Below the pieces are notes generated by a model that was given only the letters and a program-made list of their open reading frames with translations, ran no database searches and had not been told where the DNA came from. A DNA stretch of 64,000 nucleotides from UBA4744 sp963718995. GTDB taxonomy: Bacteria > Actinomycetota > Acidimicrobiia > Spongiisociales > UBA4744. The position numbers and the translations under genes are program-made. Shown piece after piece: positions 44,098 through 54,306 of this stretch (its first letter is position 1; each line of letters begins with the position of its first letter). The stretch spans positions 372,001-436,000 of the forward strand of contig CAVRAP010000020.1 in assembly GCA_963718995.1 (NCBI GenBank). The letters run 5' to 3'.

Positions 44098-45401
44098 CCA
44101 CCGTCGATCTGATTGAGCGCAAACGCGACGGCGGCAAGCTGTCCGCCGCTGAAATCGGCTGGTTGATCAAGAACTATACGAGCGGCTCGATCACCGACTA
44201 TCAGATGTCGGCCCTGCTCATGGCGATCTTCATTCGCGGATTCGACCGGGCCGAATTGTCTGCATGGACCGATGCAATGCTCAACTCCGGCAACGTCCTC
44301 GAATTGTCGGCCATCAAGGCCCCCAAGCTGGACAAGCACTCAACCGGCGGGGTCGGCGACAAGGTATCGATCCCCCTGGGACCCATGGTGGCTGCCTGCG
44401 GGATTGTCGTGCCGATGATGAGCGGGCGCGGTCTCGGCCACACCGGTGGAACTCTCGACAAACTGGAAACCATCCCCGGGTTCACCACCAATCTCGATCC
44501 GGATACCTTCAAACGAATCTTGTCCAAGACCGGCCTGGTGTTGGCGGGACAATCGGAGACTCTGGTTCCTGCCGACCGGAAGCTCTACGCCTTGCGCGAT
44601 GCCACCGGAACGGTTCCATCAATCCCGTTGATCGCTTCATCGATCATGTCCAAGAAGCTGGCCGAAGATCTGGACGGCCTGGTCCTCGACGTAAAAGTCG
44701 GCGAGGGGGCCTTTATGGAAACCTACGACCAGGCCGTGGTTCTCGCCGAGACACTGGTCGAGATCGGTCGCTCGTATGACCTCAATGTTGTCGCTTTGTT
44801 GACCAACATGGCGACGCCGTTGGGTCGTGAGGTCGGCAACGCCAACGAGATTGCAGAGTCGCTCGCGGTTCTCGCGGGCGGCGGGCCGGAAGACCTTGTC
44901 GAGGTCACCTACGCCCTGGGTAGCGAGATGCTGCAGCTGGCCGGCCTAGCTCAGAACGACGACGCCGCCCGTGGGCTGCTGCGGGCCGCCGTGGATTCGG
45001 GCGCTGCGATGCAGAAGTTCGCAGCAGTCATCGAGGAACAGGGAGGTGACCCGCGCGTCGTGGATCACCCTGGTCTGCTTCCAAAAGCTAGATTTCAGGA
45101 GGAATTGCCGGCCCCGCGTAGTGGCTATGTCACGGTCTGCGACGCCTTGAAGGTGGGCATAGCGGCGATGCGCCTGGGGGCGGGAAGAGAACGAAAGGAA
45201 GACAAGATCGACCCGGGTGTCGGCATCACCATCGTCGCCAAACCTGGTGAACGAGTTGACGAGGGTCAACCGCTCGCCCGGATCTCATACAACGACGAAG
45301 GACGCCTGGCGATGGCTCGGCCGCTCCTCAAGCGGGCATTCCACATTGGTACGATCCCGGCGGGGCAACCGTCGCTGATTCTCGGGGAGGTTCGATCATG
45401 A
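44094..45401 (+). CDS. deoA: Thymidine / pyrimidine-nucleoside phosphorylase
   Basis: The enzyme phosphorolyses thymidine or other pyrimidine nucleosides to free base and sugar 1-phosphate. It has the N-terminal helical domain (LSAAEIGWLIKNYTSGSITDYQMSALLMAIF), the signature KLDKHSTGGVGDKVS, SGRGLGHTGGTLDKLE, and the C-terminal PYNP domain. Sequence alone does not separate thymidine from pyrimidine-nucleoside specificity. Both ends overlap neighbours by 4 bases. Confidence 0.94.
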   Translation: MTTVDLIERKRDGGKLSAAEIGWLIKNYTSGSITDYQMSALLMAIFIRGFDRAELSAWTDAMLNSGNVLELSAIKAPKLDKHSTGGVGDKVSIPLGPMVAACGIVVPMMSGRGLGHTGGTLDKLETIPGFTTNLDPDTFKRILSKTGLVLAGQSETLVPADRKLYALRDATGTVPSIPLIASSIMSKKLAEDLDGLVLDVKVGEGAFMETYDQAVVLAETLVEIGRSYDLNVVALLTNMATPLGREVGNANEIAESLAVLAGGGPEDLVEVTYALGSEMLQLAGLAQNDDAARGLLRAAVDSGAAMQKFAAVIEEQGGDPRVVDHPGLLPKARFQEELPAPRSGYVTVCDALKVGIAAMRLGAGRERKEDKIDPGVGITIVAKPGERVDEGQPLARISYNDEGRLAMARPLLKRAFHIGTIPAGQPSLILGEVRS

Positions 45402-46222
45402 CGTACCACCAGATTGCTACGGCCACAGCGGCGATCGCCGCCGCAACCAATCGCGACAAGCACGACATGGCCCTCGTCCTCGGCTCCGGTCTGAGTGAAT
45501 ATGCCACTTCCCTCCCGAACGCGATTGAGGTCCCGTACGATCGGATCCCCGGGTTCCCGGTGCCAAGGGTCGAAGGCCACGCCGGAGCACTCGTCTCCGC
45601 GGTCATCGGTGACACCAATGTGATGGTTCTGGCCGGGCGAGTGCACTACTACGAGGGTTGGACCCTCGACGAGGTCGTCTTTGGCGTGAGGACCGCTGTT
45701 GCCTCCGGGGCGGCCACCGTGGTGCTGACCAACGCGGCTGGTGGTGTTGGAGATGGCCTCTCCCCCGGCGACCTTGTGCTGATCAAGGATCACCTCAATC
45801 TCACCGGTCAGAATCCCCTCATGGGCCCCAACGACGCGCGGCTGGGCCCGAGATTTCCCGACCTGACCGGTTTGTACAACGCCGATTTGAGGTTGCGGGC
45901 CAGCGAGACGGCCGGACGGGTTGGCATCGATCTGAAGGAGGGCGTCTACGCATGGCTCTCGGGACCCTCCTACGAAACGCCGGCGGAGATTCAGATGATC
46001 AAACGCCTGGGCGGTGATCTCGTCGGGATGTCAACCGTGCCGGAGGCGATAGCCGTGCGGCACATGGGCAGCCGGGTTCTCGCGTTGTCGCTTGTCACCA
46101 ACCTGGCAGCCGGCATCTCCGCCACTCCCCTCTCCCACGCCGAAGTTCAGGAGACCGCTGCAGCAGCCCGTTCCCGATTCAGCGGTCTGATCGACAGCCT
46201 CCTTCCCAACCTCGTGGCCTAA
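45398..46222 (+). CDS. punA: Purine nucleoside phosphorylase (trimeric type)
   Basis: PNP cleaves inosine and guanosine to base and ribose 1-phosphate. The 274-residue protein has VLGSGLSEYA (phosphate loop), GRVHYYEGW, LTNAAGGVGDGLSPGDLVLIKDHLN, SGPSYETPAEI with the Glu purine contact, and GMSTVPEAIAVRHMG. It overlaps deoA by 4 bases and is the last salvage gene before the 82-base gap to etfB. Confidence 0.95.
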   Translation: MTYHQIATATAAIAAATNRDKHDMALVLGSGLSEYATSLPNAIEVPYDRIPGFPVPRVEGHAGALVSAVIGDTNVMVLAGRVHYYEGWTLDEVVFGVRTAVASGAATVVLTNAAGGVGDGLSPGDLVLIKDHLNLTGQNPLMGPNDARLGPRFPDLTGLYNADLRLRASETAGRVGIDLKEGVYAWLSGPSYETPAEIQMIKRLGGDLVGMSTVPEAIAVRHMGSRVLALSLVTNLAAGISATPLSHAEVQETAAAARSRFSGLIDSLLPNLVA

Positions 46223-46304
46223 TTCCAAGATCAAGCTTGCAGTCGTTACCATCGGGTGGTCACGCCGCTCCGGCGTCGACCTCGCCACAGAAGGAGCACC
46301 GTTC

Positions 46305-47063
46305 ATGAGAGTGATGGTCTGCGTAAAGCAGATACCCGACCCTGCTTCACCGTACGAACTCGATCCTGACTCCCATTTTCTGCAACGACCGACCGACCAG
46401 GTACTCGATGACACGGACCGGTACGGCGTTGAGATGGGCCTCATGATTGCCGAACAAACGGAAGGCACGGTTGCCCTGGTATCTATGGGCCCGGCCGGGA
46501 ATCTGCAGGGGATTCGCCAGGCATTGGCCATGGGCGCCGACAAGGCCATCGTCGTCGACGACCCGGCTTTACGGGGGGCCGATTCGCTCACCACCGCCCG
46601 AATCCTGAGCAGCGCGATCAGCCGCGACGGTTTCGACGTCGTCATCGCCGGAACCGAATCGACAGACGGTTACAGCGGCGTGGTCCCCCAGCAGATGGCC
46701 GAGTTCCTGGAAACGCCGGCTCTGACCTTCGCCAAGAAAGTCGAATTAGATGGCAACACGATTCGCATCGAGCGCCAGACCGAGTACGGCTACGACATCG
46801 TCGAATCGCCGACGCCGGTGCTCATCACCGTCACTGCCGGGGTCGTCGAACCTCGCTACCCGACGTTCAAAGGGATCATGGCTGCAAAATCGAAACCGAT
46901 CGAGCAGATCACTGCCGCCGACCTGGGGGTAGACATCAACGCGGGTCAGGAGATCGTCTCGGTTCGACCAGCGCCCGAGCGAGCAGCCGGGGAAATTGTT
47001 GAGGATGACGGCGATGCTCATCTGCGCATTATGCAACTCCTCGAACAGGCAAAGGTGATCTAG
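46305..47063 (+). CDS. etfB: Electron transfer flavoprotein beta subunit
   Basis: EtfB with EtfA accepts electrons from acyl-CoA dehydrogenases. The 252-residue protein has MVCVKQIPDPASPYELDPDS, LAMGADKAIVVDDPA, GTESTDGYSGVVPQQMAEFLE and the signature VTAGVVEPRYPTFKGIMAAKSKPI. etfA starts at the very next base after its stop. Confidence 0.96.
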   Translation: MRVMVCVKQIPDPASPYELDPDSHFLQRPTDQVLDDTDRYGVEMGLMIAEQTEGTVALVSMGPAGNLQGIRQALAMGADKAIVVDDPALRGADSLTTARILSSAISRDGFDVVIAGTESTDGYSGVVPQQMAEFLETPALTFAKKVELDGNTIRIERQTEYGYDIVESPTPVLITVTAGVVEPRYPTFKGIMAAKSKPIEQITAADLGVDINAGQEIVSVRPAPERAAGEIVEDDGDAHLRIMQLLEQAKVI

Positions 47064-48026
47064 ATGCCAGTAACAACAACGTGGGTTTTTGTTGAGGAGC
47101 AAGACGGCAAGCCGGCCGCGATCAGCCTCGAGCTGCTGACCAAAGCGCGAACGTTCGGGGGTAATCTCGAGGCCGTTCTCCTCGGGGCCGGTTCGGAGGA
47201 TCTGTTTGCAGAGCTCGGCCGCTACGGGGCAACGAAGGTCTACCACCTGAACCCCGGCGAGGAGCTGCCGACCGCAGCCGCAACTGCAGCCATTGCTGAG
47301 TTGGCCGACAGCCACGGTCCTGATCTCATACTGTTCGGCTTGACCTCAACCGATCGCGACGTCGCCGGCCGGCTCAGTGCCCGGCTCGGCAAGCCGGTCA
47401 TTTCCAATGCGGTTGATATCACCATTGCGGGCGATGAAGTCACCGTCACCAACGAGATCTTCGGTGGAGCCGAGTTGGTCGACACTGCGTTCCGGGCCGG
47501 CGCCCCGTTCATCGTCGTGGCGCGCCCGAAGTCGTTTCCTGCCGAACCAGGCGACGGTGGGGCCCCGGAGCTGATCCCGGTGACACTCCCCTCGGTCGGA
47601 CAGGCCGGGGCGGCAGTCGTGACTGGACGCCACGTTGAGCAACGAGAAGGTCCCCAGCTCGAAGAGGCTGCAGTTGTCGTGGCTGCGGGTCGTGGCATGG
47701 GTTCGGTGGAACAGCTGGCCATTGTCGAGGAACTGGCCGGGTTGCTGGGTGCGGCCGTAGGTGCCACCCGGGCAATTGTCGACGCCGACTGGGTCCCCTA
47801 TGCGCGCCAGGTTGGGCAGACCGGCAAGACCGTCAAACCTGACGTGTACCTGGCATGCGGCCTATCTGGAGCCATGCAACACCTGGTCGGTATGAAGGAC
47901 TCGAAGGTGATCATCGCTATCAACAAAGACGAGGAAGCACCCATCTTTGGCGTATCCGACCTGGGTATCGTCGGAGACGTCCACAAGGTCCTTCCGAAGC
48001 TGGTTGCAGCGCTGAAAGCTCGCTAG
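47064..48026 (+). CDS. etfA: Electron transfer flavoprotein alpha subunit
   Basis: EtfA holds FAD. The 320-residue protein has an N-terminal Rossmann-like domain and the C-terminal FAD-binding region VVAAGRGMGSVEQLAIVEELAGLLGAAVGATRAIVD, VGQTGKTVKPDVYLACGLSGAMQHLVGMKDSKVIIAINKDEEAPIFGVSDLGIVGD. It pairs with etfB. No acyl-CoA dehydrogenase or ETF-quinone oxidoreductase is in the window; the thiolase and enoyl-CoA hydratase elsewhere could supply a related pathway. Confidence 0.96.
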   Translation: MPVTTTWVFVEEQDGKPAAISLELLTKARTFGGNLEAVLLGAGSEDLFAELGRYGATKVYHLNPGEELPTAAATAAIAELADSHGPDLILFGLTSTDRDVAGRLSARLGKPVISNAVDITIAGDEVTVTNEIFGGAELVDTAFRAGAPFIVVARPKSFPAEPGDGGAPELIPVTLPSVGQAGAAVVTGRHVEQREGPQLEEAAVVVAAGRGMGSVEQLAIVEELAGLLGAAVGATRAIVDADWVPYARQVGQTGKTVKPDVYLACGLSGAMQHLVGMKDSKVIIAINKDEEAPIFGVSDLGIVGDVHKVLPKLVAALKAR

Positions 48027-48100
48027 GACGAGCGGTCGGGGTCGAGCGAAGCGTCCGGTGATGTCTCGCTACGAGGGCGGCCGCTCGCCGCCAGGGCCGG

Positions 48101-48496
48101 CTAGGCGAGCCGGAAACCAAACGGAAGCAGCTCATCGAATCGATGGATACTGGGCTCGCCGTCGGGTCCTGCCACGATCACCGTTTCCACCCGGAATTCG
48201 TTCAGACGTTGCCGGCACTGCCCGCAGGGAAAGGACTGGTCCTCTCGGGCAGCATCGATGCAGGCCACGGCCACGGCCTCGATCTTCCTGTTTCCCGCCG
48301 TAACAGCCGCTGAAATGGCGCTGGCTTCGGCGCAGACGCCCGACGGATAGGCGGCGTTCTCCACGTTCACCCCCGGGTAGAGGTTTCCGTCGTCGCCGAC
48401 TGCAATGGCTCCTACGCGGAAATGCGAATAGGGAGCATACGCGTATTCTGCGACAGCTCTGGCTGCCTCGAGGAGTTCTTGTGGTGTGTGCTTCAT
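48101..48496 (-). CDS. cdd: Cytidine deaminase
   Basis: Cdd converts cytidine to uridine, feeding the salvage genes upstream. The 131-residue protein has zinc ligands Cys55, Cys91 and Cys94 (VCAEASA; PCGQC) with the catalytic Glu57, typical of the small tetrameric type, and NVENAAYPSG. It overlaps the ftsY stop by 4 bases, so it is transcribed with smc-ftsY rather than with deoB-deoA-punA. Confidence 0.95.
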   Translation of the reverse strand: MKHTPQELLEAARAVAEYAYAPYSHFRVGAIAVGDDGNLYPGVNVENAAYPSGVCAEASAISAAVTAGNRKIEAVAVACIDAAREDQSFPCGQCRQRLNEFRVETVIVAGPDGEPSIHRFDELLPFGFRLA

Positions 48497-49497
48497 GCCT
48501 CCTCCAGGAGAGCGTCGACAAACGCTCTGGGTTCAAAAGGGATGAGATCGTCGATACCTTCGCCGATCCCGATGAACTTAACCGGCATACCCAGTTCTCG
48601 CTCTACCGCGATGGCGACGCCGCCCCGGGCGGTTCCGTCCAGCTTTGTCAAGACGATGCCCGTGACTCCTACCACTTCGGTGAACTGCCGGACCTGGGCA
48701 ATTCCGTTTTGTCCTGTGGTTGCGTCGAGCACCAGCAGTACCTCGTCGATGGTATCTGCCGCGCGACCGACCACCCTGACTACCTTGCCGAGCTCATCCA
48801 TGAGATTGGTCTTCGAGTGAAGCCGACCTGCCGTGTCGATGATGACGACATCACGACCGCGAGCCCGGGCTGCCTGGTAGGCGTCAAATGCCACTGAGGC
48901 GGGGTCGGCTCCCGCTTGACCGCCAACCACTTCAACCCCCACGCGCTCAGCCCAGGTCCGAAGCTGCTGATCGGCTGCCGCCCGAAACGTGTCGGCCGCG
49001 CCCAGCAACGGTTCCAGTCCCTGGGATTTCAAGTGGCCGGCCAGCTTGGCGATGCTGGTCGTCTTTCCGGTTCCGTTGACACCGACCACGATGACCACAG
49101 CCGGGTGGCCGGTAAGCGTCAGGTCCCGACCGTCCCTCTCGAGAACCTTCAGCAATTCATCGCGCAAAGCTTGGCGCGCATCGGCCGTATCGGCCGGTTT
49201 GGCGGCCCGGACTCGAGCGACAACTTCGGTGCTCGCCGTCACTCCTACGTCTGCGGCGATCAGGGCCTCCTCGAGACCTTGCCAAAAAGCCGTGTCCATC
49301 GATCCGGAGAACAAGCCGCGCAGACGTCCGCCCAGTGCTTCCCGCGTTTTCGCCAGGCGGGCTGCCAGGGCGGGGGCCGGAGCGGTTGGCACAGCCGTGG
49401 ACGAGCTGCCGGGCGCCGACCGGCGAGAACGCACCACCAGCGCCGCGCCCAACACGACAACCGCCAGGGCTATGAGGATGATGTAGATCGGATCCAT
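48493..49497 (-). CDS. ftsY: Signal recognition particle receptor FtsY
   Basis: FtsY is the membrane-associated GTPase that docks the SRP. The 334-residue protein begins with a hydrophobic helix (MDPIYIILIALAVVVLGAALVV) and a short basic/Ala-rich linker instead of the long acidic domain of E. coli. It then has the N domain (about 55-130) and the G domain with VVGVNGTGKTTSIAKLAGHL, GAADTFRAAADQQLRTWAERVG, VIIDTAGRLHSKTNLM, LTKLDGTARGGVAIA and IGIGEGIDDLIPFEP. Confidence 0.96.
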   Translation of the reverse strand: MDPIYIILIALAVVVLGAALVVRSRRSAPGSSSTAVPTAPAPALAARLAKTREALGGRLRGLFSGSMDTAFWQGLEEALIAADVGVTASTEVVARVRAAKPADTADARQALRDELLKVLERDGRDLTLTGHPAVVIVVGVNGTGKTTSIAKLAGHLKSQGLEPLLGAADTFRAAADQQLRTWAERVGVEVVGGQAGADPASVAFDAYQAARARGRDVVIIDTAGRLHSKTNLMDELGKVVRVVGRAADTIDEVLLVLDATTGQNGIAQVRQFTEVVGVTGIVLTKLDGTARGGVAIAVERELGMPVKFIGIGEGIDDLIPFEPRAFVDALLEEA

Positions 49498-49533
49498 CGG
49501 TACCTCGTTCAGGATACGAACGTGATTGTACGG

Positions 49534-52500
49534 TCAGACGGAGATCGCGACAGGCGTCATTCGTTTCGCCACGACCGTTGAGGAACCACCGGGCTCCATG
49601 GTCACCCCGTACAGCACATCAGCAGCCTCCATCGTCTGCTGCTGGTGGGTGACGACAACCAACTGGGCTGAACCCCGGAATTGATCGACCAGACGCAGGA
49701 ATCTCCGCAGGTTGGCGTCGTCCAGCGCTGCCTCTACCTCGTCCAGGACGTAGAAGGGGCTCGGACGTGCTTTGAACACGGCAAACAGGAAGGCCAGAGC
49801 GGCCAGGGACTTTTCGCCACCCGACAGCAGGGATAGCCGGCTGACCTTCTTTCCGTGGGGTTGCGCTTCCAGATCAACCCCGGTGGTGAGAGGTTGGTCG
49901 GGATCGGTGAGTCGCAACCGGCCCTTCCCGCCCGGGAAGAGCACCGCAAACTGATCGGCGAAGTGGCCGGACACCTCTGCGAATGCGGTCGTGAACGAAT
50001 CGATAATCTCAGCATCGAGGGCCTTGACCACTTTGCGGAGTTCGGCCCGCGATTGTTCGAGATCTTCGAGCTGGCCTTCCAGAAAGTCGTGCCGCTCCGA
50101 TAGTTCACGATATTCGTCGGCAGCCAGTGGATTGATGGGGCCCATGCGTCTGAGGTCTGCCAGGAGGATCTCCAACATCTCGCGGGGTTCGATGTCGCTC
50201 TCGATGTCTGGTTCGGGAGCGGCAAGTGCTTCCTCTTCGGTTGCATCGGCATCCCGGCGGAGGCCTTCGGCGACCGCTTCTTCCCGCATGCGTAGTTCGG
50301 TCGCCTCCAGCGCCAGCCCCGACAGCTGGTCCTTTGAACGCTCGATCGCACTGCGTAGCTCCTCGAACCGGGTCCGGGCTTCCGATAGCCTGACCCCGGC
50401 TTCGCCGGCCTCGCGCCGCAGGTCGCGCTGCCGATCGCGCAAGGCCTCAATGTGCAACCGCACCAGAGCCAGCGTTTGGCGGGATCGGTCCTCTACGTCC
50501 GCCAGGCGGGCTACCTGGGCCGGATCGACGGGTCGGCCCGATTGGTCCTGAAGTTCGCCCCGCACCTCTCGCAGGCGGCGCTCGAGCAACCGGCGCCGCT
50601 CGACGATGGCGCCGTAGGCGGAAGCTGCTTCCTGGCGGATCCTCCGGGACTCTTCTTTCCGACCGGCGACGAATTGGCGTCTTGCCGCAAGTTCGTCCCA
50701 CGCCCGCTGGCGCTCAGCCTCTTCGCCTTCCAGCGCGGCGAGGCGTCCCCGGAGCTGCTCGATCTGTATCTCCCGTTCGGCCTCAGACTCAATCAAAGAC
50801 GTCCGACGGTCCTCCAACCTGACGATCTCGTCCTCGGTAGCTGCCCGGCTCCGCTCCAGCCGATTCAGGGCATCCGAGGCACCGGAGATCTGGGCCTCAA
50901 CCGATTCGAGCGCTTCCAGGGTGCGGCGTTCGTCTTCTCGCGATCCGTCGAACGACCGGGTCCCGGCGGTCAGAAGGCTCTCGGCCCGAGCAAGTTTGAG
51001 TTCGGCTCCTTCAAGGTCGGCCAGGGCCGCCTCGACCATGGCCGGGCCGGCACCGTCGGGGTGTGCAACCCGCACTCCGGAGCTCGCGATCACATCACCT
51101 TCCGGGGTGATAGCCCGGATTTCCGGGTGACGGTCCACGATCTTCCAGGCAGATGACCAGCCTTCGGCCACAACCACGTCACCAAACAGCAAGGTTGCCA
51201 GGCCGAGGTCGGCCCGGGGACCGAGCAAGTCGACGAGGGCATCGACACCCCATGTGCGCTGCGATCGAGCGCGCCGGAGCGGCCGGGTGGCTCGCATGTC
51301 CGGTCACCAGGGGGATTCCCCCCAGGCCTGCAGCCTTGAGATCTGCAACCACTTCCAGAATGTGCTCGGTCGAGTCGATGGCCAAGGCGTCACTCCACGA
51401 ACCGAGCGCGGCGTCGACGGCCGGGGCGTAGCGCTCGGGGATGTCGAGGAGTGATGCGACCGTGCCGAGCAGTCCGGCCTTTCCGGTGACGAGTTCGCGA
51501 GCGCGAGGGTCGGCGAGTCCGGCCGCGACATTCTCGAGGGCTTCCGCTCGTGCTCGAGCGGAAGCTTGCGCCAGCCTGGCGCGGTTGCGCGTCCTGCTCT
51601 GCTTGTTCCCATCGTTTCTGCTCGGCCGTCCGCTCCAGTCGCAGCTTTCTCGTACAACTGCTGCGCCGTTTTCGTTTCGATGTCCATGCCGCGTATCTCG
51701 TCGCGGAGTTGGTCGATCTCTTGCGCCTCGGCGGCGAGCTGCGCATGGAGGACCTCGAGCCTCCGACCCGTGTCGCGAGCTTCTCGCCCGTCCCGATCGG
51801 CGGCAGCTTCGAAGGCGGTGAGGTTCCCTCGAACAACCGCTGTGGCTCCTTCGATCGGCAAACCCTCTTGTTCGGCCAAGGAGCGTTCTTCGTCCTCGAG
51901 TCCCTGAATGGCCCGCTCGGCACGGTCGGCCTCTTGAGATGCCCGACGCTCCTGATCGGCAGACTGCCCTAACTCGATCTCCAACTGGAGCGCCTCATCC
52001 TCGAGGTCGCGACGCCGTTCTCCGGCCCCATGCATTCTGGCTTCGGCCGATCTCCGCCGTTCGTGGGCCACCTGCCCGATGCGACGCAATCGTTCCATGG
52101 TGGTCTCCAGCCGGGCTGCGGCGGCGGTGTCGCGGTCGAGGGCGCGTCCGGCCTCTCCGGCCGCTTCGGCCAGCGGGCCCAAGGCGAGGTTCGAGCTCGC
52201 TGCGTTCTCGTTCGGCTGCCGTTTGCCGGCCCCGTACGTTGGTTTCCTCGGTGCCGACCACCTCGCGTCGGCCCCGGATCTGCCGTAGTTCTTCCCCTCC
52301 GAGAAAGAGGTGAAGCCCACGCGCATCGCTCTTGACGGAGTCATATCGTTCGGCGGCGCGAGCCTGGCGGCGGAGCGGCCGCGTCTGTCGTTTGAGTTCC
52401 TGGAGGATGTCCCGGAGGCGGAGCACATCGGCATCGGTCCGCTCCATGCGACGGACGGCCCGCTCTTTGCGGAGCCGGTGTTTGAGGATCCCGGCCGCCT

Positions 52501-52987
52501 CTTCGATCACGGCCCGATGATCTTCAGGTTTGGCGTTGAGGATTGAGTCGAGCTGGCCTTGACCGACGATGACGTGTTGGTATCGCCCGATGCCACTATC
52601 GGAAAGCAACTCCTGCACGTCAAGCAACCGACAGCCGACACCATTGATTTCATAGTCGCTGCTGCCGTCTCGGTAGAGCCTTCGTGTCACGCTGACCTCA
52701 TCGAGATCCAGCGGCAGCAACCGTGAGGCATTGTCGAACACGAGGGTCACTTCGGCGCGGCTCAGTGCCGGCCGCGTCGCCGTGCCGGCAAAGATGACAT
52801 CCTCCATCTTGTCGGTGCGCAGCGTGCGCGTCGACTGGGTTCCCATCACCCAGGCCAGAGCGTCGACCAGGTTTGACTTACCCGAACCGTTTGGACCGAC
52901 GACAACGGTCACGCCGGGTTCAAACTCGAGCCGGGTCCGGTCGGCGAACGACTTGAACCCGACCACCTTCAAAGATCTGAGGTACAC
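49534..52987 (-). CDS. smc: Chromosome segregation protein SMC (at least four frameshifts)
   Basis: SMC forms the condensin ring with ScpA and ScpB. The N-terminal ATPase half begins MYLRSLKVVGFKSFADRTRL with Walker A GPNGSGKSNLVDALAWVMG and Q-loop QHVIVGQGQLDSIL; long coiled coils surround a hinge (near 51150-51420: LVTGKAGLLGTVASLLDIPE, SWSDALAIDS, RSIAAHMG). The C-terminal half has the signature LSGGEKSLAALAFLFAVF and Walker B PFYVLDEVEAALDD, D-loop after. Frame breaks lie near 52185, 51645, 51550 and 51290. The joined length is about 1,150 residues, the usual size. Confidence 0.94.
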
Positions 52988-53044
52988 GAATCACAACCTT
53001 GTTATTTCAGCGGTCCGGAGGCTATCACAGCGTCGCGCGGGCGC

Positions 53045-53326
53045 CTAGAACTGCACAGAAAACGTTGCAAGGCTCCTGTCGGGTTCCACGGGGGTCACCT
53101 CAACCCTGAGAACCGACGCATGTCGGGGTCCGACGGCCAGCCAGACGACCAGATCGTCAACCGCAGCACGAGATCCCTGGGCCAGCACCTCGACTCGTCC
53201 ATCAGTCAGATTGCGAACCCACCCGGTCAGACCTCGCCGCTGAGCTTCGGTCACCGTTGTGTATCGGAAGCCGACCCCCTGCACCCGCCCGGTCACCGTG
53301 GCTCGAACGGCCGCTAGTGCTGGCAT
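53045..53326 (-). CDS. acyP: Acylphosphatase
   Basis: Acylphosphatase hydrolyses carboxyl-phosphate bonds. The 93-residue protein has the signature TVTGRVQGVGFRYTT (catalytic Arg and phosphate loop) and GLTGWVRNLTDGRVEVLAQG with the catalytic Asn. The ATG at 53326 overlaps the mutM stop; mutM-acyP-smc is a frequent actinobacterial order. Confidence 0.94.
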   Translation of the reverse strand: MPALAAVRATVTGRVQGVGFRYTTVTEAQRRGLTGWVRNLTDGRVEVLAQGSRAAVDDLVVWLAVGPRHASVLRVEVTPVEPDRSLATFSVQF

Positions 53327-54144
53327 GTCGGGCACCAGAACGAACTCCGGCCTCCAATAACGGTCCGCTCCATCGGTGTTCCATCGCGGCGGCAAGGCAG
53401 CCCCTCCCGTCCATATGCCCGGAGTCGGTGCAGGTACTCGCCTGCCCGGCCGTCGGGGAGCAGATAGGCGAGGTCGTCCAGGCTGGTGCCTCCCCACCGG
53501 AGTCCGGCCTTGAGGATCGGATGCACGAAACTGCGCAGACGCCTGATCTCTTCCGCCGTCAGCGAACCGGCGGTACGATCGGGACGGATCCTGGCTCGAT
53601 AGAGCACTTCGTCTGCATAGATGTTGCCGAGCCCGGCCACGAACCTCTGGTCGAGCAGGAGCGACTTGATGGCGACGGTCCGACCGGCCAGTTGCTTGGT
53701 CCAGACGTTCGACCGGGGCAGGTCGTTGAGGGCGTCACGGCCTAGATCGGCGATGGTCGAGTCGGCCAATTCCTCCGGGGTATAGACGGCCACGAACCCG
53801 AAGGTTCGCGGGTCGACCATCCGCATCTCCTGGTTGCGGTCCGTGGTGATCACCACGTGGGTGTGTGGTTTCTCCGGGTCGCCCGGGCGGGCGAGTTCGA
53901 TGCGACCGGACATCCCGAGGTGGGTTACCCAGGTGAGGTCACCTTCAACATCCGCCAGGATGAATTTGCCCGTTCGACCGACCCGTCGGATCAGCCGGCC
54001 GCTCAAACGATTTCCAACATCATCGGGGTGTTCGTTGCGGCGGGCCAGCCGCGGGTGGCGGACCACCGCTGTGACAATCCGTGCGCCCTCCAGGGCAGGC
54101 GCCAGCGAGCGGCGGACCGTTTCGACTTCAGGGAGTTCTGGCAT
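53314..54144 (-). CDS. mutM: Formamidopyrimidine-DNA glycosylase, zinc finger with one Cys changed
   Basis: MutM excises 8-oxoguanine and FaPy lesions. Pro2 and Glu3 (MPELPEVET) and Lys60 (GRTGKFIL) of the active site are present, as are VDPRTFGF and LLDQRFVAGLGNIYADEVLYRARI with the helix-two-turn-helix. The C-terminal zinc finger reads LPCRRDGTPMERTVIGGRSSFWCPTCQH: three Cys plus an Asp where the second Cys normally stands. The frame is uninterrupted at 276 residues. Confidence 0.94.
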   Translation of the reverse strand: MPELPEVETVRRSLAPALEGARIVTAVVRHPRLARRNEHPDDVGNRLSGRLIRRVGRTGKFILADVEGDLTWVTHLGMSGRIELARPGDPEKPHTHVVITTDRNQEMRMVDPRTFGFVAVYTPEELADSTIADLGRDALNDLPRSNVWTKQLAGRTVAIKSLLLDQRFVAGLGNIYADEVLYRARIRPDRTAGSLTAEEIRRLRSFVHPILKAGLRWGGTSLDDLAYLLPDGRAGEYLHRLRAYGREGLPCRRDGTPMERTVIGGRSSFWCPTCQH

Positions 54145-54306
54145 CGCGCCGAGGGTAGCTGTGCCTCGGCAGCAACCGACTGGTCGAAGAAGCGGACAGC
54201 GCTACAGGTGCGTCAGGGCTGTTTTCCCGCCGTCACATGTCGTCGTCCGCTCATCCCGTCCGTGGGTAGGGTGAAACCGGAAAGCCCACCACGACGAGGA
54301 GAACTC

